Source: a bacterium
GTDB taxonomy: Bacteria; Patescibacteria; Paceibacteria; UBA9973
Assembly: GCA_021813235.1 (NCBI GenBank)
Contig: JAKALG010000044.1
Coordinates: 1-6,754, forward strand
DNA: 6,754 nt
Direction: 5' to 3'
Position 1 is the first letter of the stretch. Each line of letters begins with the position of its first letter. The translations under genes were made by a program, and so were the position numbers. Positions 1-5,721 of the stretch are shown here, in pieces. The notes beneath the pieces were generated by a model. That model did no database searches, was not told the origin of the DNA, and saw only the letters and a list, made by a program, of their open reading frames with translations.

Positions 1-23
1 GTCGTCCCGATGCCGACGTTGCC
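1..23 (-). repeat. VGIGTTSP fibre repeat unit 3, cut by the window edge
   Basis: The coding strand contains GTCGGCATCGGGACGAC, identical to unit 1 and preceded by GGCAAC as in unit 2. It encodes GNVGIGTT, with V at residue 645, 98 residues after unit 2. The expected SP would lie beyond the left edge, so the series probably continues. Confidence 0.8.
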
Positions 24-1949
24 ATTTGTCCCAAACCAAGCGATATTTACTGTTTTTGTCGCGCTATCGCTAAAAAGAATTCCAGTACTACCACCGTAGA
101 ACCTCATAGTGTTATCAGCTTGAAAATCAATTGGGTTAGGAGTGTAAAACCAACCGCTATTCATCCTCATATATGCCGTCTTGGCATTGTTATACAGGAA
201 TATCGCAGGGTTACCATTTCCATCTTGTTTTATCTCAATTTTTCTTGCATCTACTCCCAAATCAGAATTTACTTCCAAGTTATATGCAGGACTCGTTGTC
301 CCGATTCCGACGTTGCCGAGACTTGTTATTACCATTCTTACATCAGCCGCAGCACCATCTATAAGAGCGTTAGGAGTAGTTACCGAACGAACTGCAAATC
401 CCAAATAATCGGAATTTCCGTTTGTTTGGGCTGCTATAATCGGATGAGGATTACTTGCTGGACTTGGTTGTAAGAATATTTGATTATTCGTAGTACCATA
501 TACTTCCAACTTTGCCCTCGGGCTCGTCGTCCCGATGCCGACACGCCCATTAGTAGTATCTATATTTAAGACATTAGTTGTGCCATCGGCTTTGTTGAAT
601 TGTATAGCGGTAGTGGAGTCTGCGGGATTATATATAGTAGTTGTGCCAGAAGCTCCAGCTATTCTTAGTTTCTCATTAGGGACAATAGTAGTATTAGGAG
701 TAGTCCAAATTGAAGCATAAGTTCCGTGAGCTGTATCTGACCAGTTTTCACTAGCATTACCTCTAAAAGATATTTGAGAAGCAACAGAATATCCAGTTGC
801 ACCATAGCCCCAACCTTCTAAAGAAATTAATCGGTCACCAGATTGTGATGCACTTGGACTTGCTCCTGTTCCTCTAGCCTGTCTTGAAGCATAAGCACTT
901 GTACCAGCTATTCCATATGATGACATTCCAAATCTAACTACAGAGTTATCTGCTCCATTAAGGGCTATGCCTGTTCCAGTTAAATGTGAAATAGTTGCAG
1001 AATTTAAATTAACTTCTAAAAGAGCATTTGATTTAAGTCCTACATTGAAAGTAGGAGTACCATTTATGACGGTTTGAGGAGTGGTTTGGTCTAATAACAA
1101 AGCAGTGCCAGAAAGAACTACACCTGTCACGGCAATCTTTAAGTCTTCATTTGCTCCTGAATTTTCTTTGGTAATAGAAATATTTGAACCAGCTAAAATT
1201 TTATTTTCTAAATAGTTTGCAGTGGTATCAGTAGAACTGACTTTTACCTTATCAGCATCTACAACAACACCTGTATTCGTAATAGTCTTACTTCCATTTG
1301 GATTAGTCGTAATAGATATTCCAGTACCCGCAACTACAGTATCTCCACCTCCGTGTAAATATCCTCTTGAAAGTTGAGAACGAAAGGCATTAAAAGTTTG
1401 TTCTAATCCATCTATATTTGAAGTCTTAAGTTTGAAATTAGGCAAAGCCATTATCTTATCTATGATAGCCATTGGGTCAGAAGCAATGGTTTCTTGAATG
1501 ATTTTTAGAGAAGCCTTGTTTTGAGGTATAGCCTTGACTACTTCTTTGATGAGAGCCTTTTTGTCAAACTTTTCGGGTTTAGGTATTTCTGCCAAGATTT
1601 CTTGTTTAAGTTTTTTAGTATCTACTGGCTCTGCATCTTTGCCGTCTGCACCTTTTTCACCTTGCTTTACTTCTTTTACGTAGTCTATGGCTTGTTTGAC
1701 TGTTTCATTTAAAGTAGTTTTAGCTTCTTCTATGGTCTTATCAACATCTTCTATCTTTTTGTCTAGGATAGTTTCAGCGTTCTCTATCTTGGTATCTACT
1801 TCTACTATCTTTTCATCTACAGTCTTGACTACATCCTTTTTAAGATTTTCTAGGTCATCTCTTTGTTTGATGACACTGTCAATAGAACTCCCTAAATCGG
1901 GTTTAAATTGTATGGGTTTTTTAGGGATGTAGCCTTTGAACTTTTGCAT
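1..1949 (-). CDS. Modular phage tail fibre-like protein, C-terminus beyond the left edge
   Basis: The frame is open from an ATG at 1949 to the window edge (649 full codons, no stop seen). An in-frame TAA at 1958-1956 makes this ATG the first possible start. No Shine-Dalgarno box precedes it. Modules in order: a short basic N-terminus (1-25); a charged coiled coil (about 26-96) with an 18-residue internal repeat; a collagen-like stub GEKGADGKD (97-105); a helical segment (about 110-195); HGGGD (199-203) leading into AGTGISIT (207-214); VKVSSTDTTANYL to NEDLKI (235-272); a beta-rich module with SQSGD, GYGATG, NASENWSD and EKLRI (about 355-430); and VGIGTT(SP) motifs at 470, 547 and 645, the first two followed by LEV. 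These modules recur in known phage fibres, where the VGIGTTSP series often precedes a C-terminal peptidase S74 (endosialidase-type) chaperone. That ending would lie outside the window. The probable role is a trimeric host-adhesion fibre on the virion. A non-phage cell-surface adhesin is the alternative, but the neighbours favour phage. Confidence 0.85.
   Translation of the reverse strand, partial: MQKFKGYIPKKPIQFKPDLGSSIDSVIKQRDDLENLKKDVVKTVDEKIVEVDTKIENAETILDKKIEDVDKTIEEAKTTLNETVKQAIDYVKEVKQGEKGADGKDAEPVDTKKLKQEILAEIPKPEKFDKKALIKEVVKAIPQNKASLKIIQETIASDPMAIIDKIMALPNFKLKTSNIDGLEQTFNAFRSQLSRGYLHGGGDTVVAGTGISITTNPNGSKTITNTGVVVDADKVKVSSTDTTANYLENKILAGSNISITKENSGANEDLKIAVTGVVLSGTALLLDQTTPQTVINGTPTFNVGLKSNALLEVNLNSATISHLTGTGIALNGADNSVVRFGMSSYGIAGTSAYASRQARGTGASPSASQSGDRLISLEGWGYGATGYSVASQISFRGNASENWSDTAHGTYASIWTTPNTTIVPNEKLRIAGASGTTTIYNPADSTTAIQFNKADGTTNVLNIDTTNGRVGIGTTSPRAKLEVYGTTNNQIFLQPSPASNPHPIIAAQTNGNSDYLGFAVRSVTTPNALIDGAAADVRMVITSLGNVGIGTTSPAYNLEVNSDLGVDARKIEIKQDGNGNPAIFLYNNAKTAYMRMNSGWFYTPNPIDFQADNTMRFYGGSTGILFSDSATKTVNIAWFGTNGNVGIGT
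295..317 (-). repeat. VGIGTTSP fibre repeat unit 2
   Basis: The coding strand begins GGCAACGTCGGAATCGGG and encodes GNVGIGTT, with V at residue 547 and SP immediately following. It matches unit 3 at 21 of 23 bases, and the two differences are silent. It lies 77 residues after unit 1 and, like unit 1, is followed a few residues later by LEV. Confidence 0.85.
519..542 (-). repeat. VGIGTTSP fibre repeat unit 1
   Basis: The coding strand reads GTCGGCATCGGGACGAC and then codes TSP, giving VGIGTTSP at residues 470-477 of the fibre. The first 17 bases are identical to unit 3, and the 24-base unit matches unit 2 at 20 positions. All differences are synonymous third-position changes. It is markedly richer in GC than the sequence around it. 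Confidence 0.85.
1710..1817 (-). repeat. Tandem 18-residue coiled-coil repeat within the fibre
   Basis: Fibre residues 45-62 (DEKIVEVDTKIENAETIL) and 63-80 (DKKIEDVDKTIEEAKTTL) agree at 10 of 18 positions. Hydrophobic residues occupy positions 4, 7, 11, 14 and 18 of each unit. The hydrophobic pattern carries on into residues 81-94 with weaker identity. A spacing of 7 plus 11 residues is a known way to build long parallel coiled coils, consistent with a trimeric fibre shaft. Coiled coil is inferred from the pattern only. Confidence 0.6.
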
Positions 1950-2030
1950 TGACTTTTAGGTTAGATTATGATAAGATATTTATATGTGGTTAGTTTATAT
2001 TTTACTTTTTTATATTGCTTTTAAAGTTTC
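1950..2030. other. AT-rich intergenic spacer between the 511-residue protein and the fibre
   Basis: This is the only sizeable non-coding stretch in the window (81 bases, about 20% GC by count). It holds no ORF and no Shine-Dalgarno box before the fibre ATG. A CATAAT hexamer on the minus strand (1970-1965) resembles a -10 box, but at 17 bases upstream there is only CTAACC, a poor -35. It may carry a promoter for separate fibre expression, but the sequence alone does not establish this. Confidence 0.5.
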
Positions 2031-3566
2031 TTAAAAGCCCATTAAATGAATGGCTTTTTGTGGGACTCCTGTTGGTTCTAATATTGTTCCAGCAATTAAA
2101 GCACTTTTCCACGGATTTTCTTTTATCCACTGGCGAACTTTACTTGGTTGAACTTTTAATTCTACTTTTGCTTTTGAAAGTAGATTTTCTTTTGCATTAT
2201 ACATATCGTGCATATCTGAAAATGCTTTTTGTGAAACTTCTCCCATTCCATTAGCAGAGTCATTTATTGCATCTCTTAAAATTGCTCTATTTTGTAGCCA
2301 TATTTCTTTTTTATTTTGTAAAGACTCTGAAGACATAGAATTGGCTTTTTTAACATTTGAAGGCACACTAGCATCATATTCTTTAGCTGTATTCCAAAGG
2401 TCATTCATAGTGCCTGATTTAGATTTTTGTAATCGTGCTTCAAATTGTTTTTGTTGTTTTAATACATTTGCTTCTTCTGTTGCATCTGCTAATTCTATTT
2501 GAGATTTTTTTAATGCTTCCCAATCATCTGTTATTTTTTGCACTGTTTCTTTTTTAATAGGGACTTTTTGCATTTCTGGTTGAAGTTTTTGTGCCATATC
2601 AGAAGTTCTAGCTTCAAGAGCAGTATAAAGTTCTGGCTCTTTCATTTTTACTGCATTAGGTATTTCTCTTTGAACTGTTTGGGTAGCTCTTATTACTTTG
2701 TCAGAAGGAATTACCGTATCTGCTGTTCCACCTCTTAATAGAGTCGGTTCTTTACCTTTAATGATTCTACCTTGACTTTCTGCTAATTTTACTTCTTTCG
2801 TAGTTAATTTAGGAGAAATCATATCTTGTAATTTAGTTGCTTCTTTTTCAGCCGTTCTCTGTGCCAAAGAAGTAGTTATTTTTTCAGGGATAGTTTTTAA
2901 GTCATTTACTGCTCCACTTACTGTTTCTTTTGTGAATGCTTCTTTAACAGGGGCTTCGCCTACTGCTTTTGCACCCTTGCCACCTATCGCTAAAAGTGCT
3001 GTATTAAGAATATCCCCAGCAAGTGTTGTCAATTCAGGGTTTTTTTGTGCCATTTCGTCTAATTTTGGAGCAACACTATTATAGACTTTTGCAAGTTCAG
3101 GATTTTCTCTTATGATTTCTGGTGTGACCCAAGAAAATAATTTACTTACTGCTGGAGTTATTGGAGCGAATAAAGATTGTGCTACACCTGATATAGTTCC
3201 AAATCCTGCTTCTGCCGCACCTAAAGCAGTTTTACCAACTCTTTCTAATAAAGGTTTAGAAGTATCAAAACCTGCTTCTATATTTTTTGCTCCAGTTTCT
3301 ACACTTGATTTTACTTTTTCTGCACCTGCGACTTGCTCTGCTCCTACTTTATTTCCATAGCCTCCTGCATTTTCTAATCTACCTTGTAAGGTGTTTGCTT
3401 TTTCTTTAGCGGCTCTATCAGCGAGAGCTTTGTTAGCAATATCAAGAACTTCTTGCGAACGAGATTTAGTTGGAGCATTCATAGTGCCAGTTGGACTTAC
3501 AGAATTTGTGGGTATATTGCTTCCAGTTGCTTTATTAAATTGTTCTATCATTTGGGGTGTAAGCAT
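2031..3566 (-). CDS. Uncharacterised 511-residue phage virion protein, candidate ejection/minor structural protein
   Basis: I do not recognise a named family. The protein is mostly helical and has no cysteine. The N-terminus (1-60) is polar. Residues 60-105 are Gly/Ala/Lys-rich. Residues about 111-147 form a Gly/Ala-rich, moderately hydrophobic stretch (GKTALGAAEAGFGTISGVAQ, then SLFAPITPAVSKLFSWV), and 181-200 form a second (LAGDILNTALLAIGGKGAKA). Residues 310-380 are charged helix. Residues 388-470 (LWNTAKEYDAS, NRAILRDAIND, MYNAKENLLSKAK) recall a segment I remember from large virion proteins of uncultured phages. The C-terminus has NPWKSALIAGTILEP. The start is the ATG at 3566, one base after the upstream stop; an internal ATG at codon 6 is less favoured. 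Amphipathic Gly/Ala segments in a large helical virion protein are seen in DNA-ejection proteins that enter the host envelope, so that role is possible. It is inference, and a minor tail protein is equally open. Confidence 0.75.
   Translation of the reverse strand: MLTPQMIEQFNKATGSNIPTNSVSPTGTMNAPTKSRSQEVLDIANKALADRAAKEKANTLQGRLENAGGYGNKVGAEQVAGAEKVKSSVETGAKNIEAGFDTSKPLLERVGKTALGAAEAGFGTISGVAQSLFAPITPAVSKLFSWVTPEIIRENPELAKVYNSVAPKLDEMAQKNPELTTLAGDILNTALLAIGGKGAKAVGEAPVKEAFTKETVSGAVNDLKTIPEKITTSLAQRTAEKEATKLQDMISPKLTTKEVKLAESQGRIIKGKEPTLLRGGTADTVIPSDKVIRATQTVQREIPNAVKMKEPELYTALEARTSDMAQKLQPEMQKVPIKKETVQKITDDWEALKKSQIELADATEEANVLKQQKQFEARLQKSKSGTMNDLWNTAKEYDASVPSNVKKANSMSSESLQNKKEIWLQNRAILRDAINDSANGMGEVSQKAFSDMHDMYNAKENLLSKAKVELKVQPSKVRQWIKENPWKSALIAGTILEPTGVPQKAIHLMGF
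2033..2058 (-). terminator. Weak hairpin spanning the 3' end of the 511-residue gene, possible terminator
   Basis: Read on the minus strand, AAAAGCC then ATT pairs with AAT then GGCTTTT around the five-base loop CATTT, with one bulged G (2040). This gives a 10-bp stem with only three GC pairs. The right arm ends in four U and overlaps the last codons (Lys-Ala-Ile-His-Leu-Met-Gly-Phe) and the first base of the TAA stop. Its place at the end of a gene before the only real spacer suggests a terminator or attenuator separating fibre expression. The stem is weak and has no U tract beyond itself, so chance remains possible. Confidence 0.35.
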
Positions 3567-3585
3567 TTTATTTATTTGTGGCTAA
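3564..3585 (-). promoter_or_regulatory. One-base gene junction with an A-rich, SD-less start
   Basis: On the minus strand the 713-residue gene ends TAA, one A follows, then the ATG of the 511-residue gene (TAAAATG). The sequence before it, CACAAATAAATA, has no GGAGG-like element but is A-rich. The spacing suggests translational coupling by ribosome reinitiation, so the two proteins are probably made in linked amounts. Confidence 0.6.
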
Positions 3586-5709
3586 TTTTAATAAATCTAA
3601 TACATCTTGGTCTGTTGCACCAGGTATTGCATAAGCGGCACTTGCCTTTTGACCTAATTCAGGATTTGTTTTTAATAAATTATCTACCGCAGTCTTTGGG
3701 TCTACAGTTGGAGCTACATTTTGGAACTTATCACCTACTCCGAATAAATCCCAAATCTTCTGTCTTGACCTATTGAGAGAATTTTCAAAGACAGGTGTAA
3801 GTTTTGAGGTTGTATTTTCTATTGCAGTCCTTAGTCCAGTAATTCCACTTTTAGCGATACCACTTTGTATTACATTACGAGCTTGTGATATTTCTGCATC
3901 TGTAATTTCTTTACCAAAGTTTCCTTGAATTGCTTTGTTATAAGCAGCATATTCGTTTTGCAATTGATTTAAGTGAATTGCGTATTGAGTTGCATCGCTA
4001 TCATTTAAATTTTTAGCTACCCATTGTTTTAAGTCGTTGCTATATTTTACACTTCCAAAGTTAGAGTTTTTAGACGCTGCTTCAAGGTTGTCAAGCGTAG
4101 AAGATATATCATTTTCAAGACGATTTACGTTTGCTAGGATTTGTTCGTTTTGTCCTGTGACTTCGTTTAGTGCTTTAAATCTTGAAGCAAAAGTCGTAGG
4201 GTCTACTCCCATTTTCTTAGCGTAAGCGGTAGCTTCTGCCATTGCTGCTTTACGAGTAGCAGCGTCTCGTGAAAGTTGAGATGACTGACCACTCAATACT
4301 AAAAATGCTGGATAAGAAAGACCTGATGTTTGTAAAAAGTTATTTGCAAGTAAACTTTGGCTACCTGTATCAAGATTTGTAGTATCTGTTGGTACACTAT
4401 ATTTTGCTTCGGCTGCCGCTTTTCCTGCGGCTGTGTTATAGGCGGTGCTGTAAGCCTCACTAGCTTTTAATTTAGAAGCTGCTGCATCTTTTTTATCTTT
4501 CCACTCTTGAAAATCTAGTGGCACTAAACCTTTTTGTGTAGTTTGAGCTTTATATAAATTATATTCGCCTATATCTCCAGTGCCACCTAGCCCTGAGAGC
4601 AAAGCGACTGTATCTCCAACCTCCTTACTCGTAATTGTAGTGTTCCCTGCTTTTTTAAGTTGAGCCATAATTGAGGCGGTGTCGTAAAAACCATTGTCAT
4701 ATAAGGATGAAATAGTGTTTTCTTTATCTACCTGTAATGCCTGCTCGTCTAATTTCTTTTTGGCTTCAATTAAGTTGTCGTTTATTTTAGTTGCTACATC
4801 TTGTTTTTCTTTACGGATATTTTCTATTTCGTTATTTATTTTGTCCTGTAATTGGTAGTCTTGATTGTCTCCTGCGATTTGAGCTTGAGTTATTGCTGAC
4901 ATTTCTTTAGAAGTAAGGTCTGCTACTTGCTTAATCCCATAACTCACTTGTTGCGAGACAACGTTATCACTAGAGACTACCCCTCTACCTCCCATAATTG
5001 AATATGCTCTAGTCCCAGCTTCAGCACTTGCATTGGTTTCTTTTTGTTGAGCAATTAAACCTTCGTATTGAGATTTTATAGAGGAGATTAAGTTCGCTGT
5101 GTTTGCGTCATTTTTTGAAATCAAATCGTTTAAACCGTTTATGATTTTTGTAGAGCTTGCAGGCATATCTTGTAAGATTACAGGAGTGCCTGCTGTGTCT
5201 GTTGGAACTTTTGAATTAGGCGGTATGTATTGGTCGCCATAGTATCCTCCCGTAGGGGTAGTTCCTGTTTCTGTTACTGTGGCATTGCTTACTTTGTAGT
5301 TAGCGAAAGCAGGATTACTCATATCGTGAGTATCGGCAAAGTTCTGGTCTACGATTACTGGATTTGGAGTATAGACTGCCCCATTAGCTGTGGTAGTGAT
5401 AGGATTTCCGTTTGCATCCATTGTGGTAGTTATTCCTGTTTGAGAAAGTTGGTTAGTCTTATTCTGTATGGCAGGGATTTTTGCTGTTGGGTTTGCACTT
5501 GAAAGAGTAGTTGTAGATTGATTAGTAATTGGAACACCAGTCTTTAAATATTGACTAACCACAGACATATCTTGTCCTGTTGTTGGGTCTGTTGCGATAA
5601 CTTCTCCATTTGCTCCAATTCTACTTGTCTTTCCTAAACTTTTTGTTGTATCTATATTATTTATAGGATTGGTTGAAGCTATTGTGTTTGGTTGTGTTGG
5701 AGTTGCCAT
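3568..5709 (-). CDS. Uncharacterised 713-residue phage virion protein, partner of the 511-residue protein
   Basis: I do not recognise a named family. Residues 1-180 are rich in Thr, Asn, Pro and Gly with little predicted helix (for example MDANGNPITTTANGAVYTPN). Residues 185-345 are charged and helical, probably coiled coil in parts (KINNEIENIRKEKQDVATKI). Residues 400-445 are Ala/Lys-rich. Residues about 455-655 form a further helical domain with YPAFLVLSGQ, LENDISSTLDNLEAA, ITDAEISQARNVIQSG and ITGLRTAIENT. The order of elements there recalls a helical domain in large internal proteins of podovirus-like metagenomic phages; this is from memory and unchecked. The C-terminus (671-713) is a small helical tail ending DLLKLATNK. 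There is no cysteine, signal peptide or clear membrane segment. In-frame TAA at 5718-5716 fixes the ATG at 5709 as the first start. Close coupling to the next gene suggests both act in one virion substructure, such as the ejection apparatus or tail hub. A tail tape-measure protein is less likely at this length. Confidence 0.75.
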   Translation of the reverse strand: MATPTQPNTIASTNPINNIDTTKSLGKTSRIGANGEVIATDPTTGQDMSVVSQYLKTGVPITNQSTTTLSSANPTAKIPAIQNKTNQLSQTGITTTMDANGNPITTTANGAVYTPNPVIVDQNFADTHDMSNPAFANYKVSNATVTETGTTPTGGYYGDQYIPPNSKVPTDTAGTPVILQDMPASSTKIINGLNDLISKNDANTANLISSIKSQYEGLIAQQKETNASAEAGTRAYSIMGGRGVVSSDNVVSQQVSYGIKQVADLTSKEMSAITQAQIAGDNQDYQLQDKINNEIENIRKEKQDVATKINDNLIEAKKKLDEQALQVDKENTISSLYDNGFYDTASIMAQLKKAGNTTITSKEVGDTVALLSGLGGTGDIGEYNLYKAQTTQKGLVPLDFQEWKDKKDAAASKLKASEAYSTAYNTAAGKAAAEAKYSVPTDTTNLDTGSQSLLANNFLQTSGLSYPAFLVLSGQSSQLSRDAATRKAAMAEATAYAKKMGVDPTTFASRFKALNEVTGQNEQILANVNRLENDISSTLDNLEAASKNSNFGSVKYSNDLKQWVAKNLNDSDATQYAIHLNQLQNEYAAYNKAIQGNFGKEITDAEISQARNVIQSGIAKSGITGLRTAIENTTSKLTPVFENSLNRSRQKIWDLFGVGDKFQNVAPTVDPKTAVDNLLKTNPELGQKASAAYAIPGATDQDVLDLLKLATNK

Positions 5710-5721
5710 ATAATTTTATTA
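5707..5721 (-). promoter_or_regulatory. Tandem in-frame TAA stops and SD-less start at the fibre/713-residue gene junction
   Basis: On the minus strand the junction reads TAATAAAATTATATG. Two consecutive TAA codons (5721-5719 and 5718-5716) close the upstream gene. Two sense codons then precede the ATG at 5709, all in the same frame. No Shine-Dalgarno box is present. The close spacing argues for one transcript, with a doubled stop keeping the two same-frame genes apart. Confidence 0.6.

Noticed and set aside
120..473. Plus-strand ORF of 117 codons, and overlapping shorter ones
   Set aside because: Antisense to the fibre modules with no recognisable protein pattern; the minus-strand frame is clearly the coding one.
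1..542. CRISPR-like array from the three short repeats
   Set aside because: Spacings of about 230 and 290 bases are in frame and coding; they are protein motif repeats.
1521..1712. Plus-strand Phe-rich, membrane-like small ORF
   Set aside because: Its hydrophobic look is the antisense shadow of the Lys/Glu-rich segment of the fibre gene.
1..1949. Diversity-generating retroelement variable repeat in the fibre gene
   Set aside because: No reverse transcriptase, template repeat or adenine-specific variation is visible. The repeats differ only at silent third positions, opposite to what such systems make.
1965..1970. CATAAT as a promoter -10 box before the fibre gene
   Set aside because: The matching -35 position reads CTAACC, and such hexamers are expected by chance in 20% GC DNA.
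2015..2254. Plus-strand Leu-rich small ORF that could pass for a holin
   Set aside because: Antisense of a Lys/Glu-rich coding region; no ribosome site and no lysis gene beside it.
3568..5709. Tail tape-measure protein
   Set aside because: It lacks the long repetitive coiled coil and hydrophobic centre expected, and 713 residues with a low-complexity N-terminus fits poorly. Not excluded.
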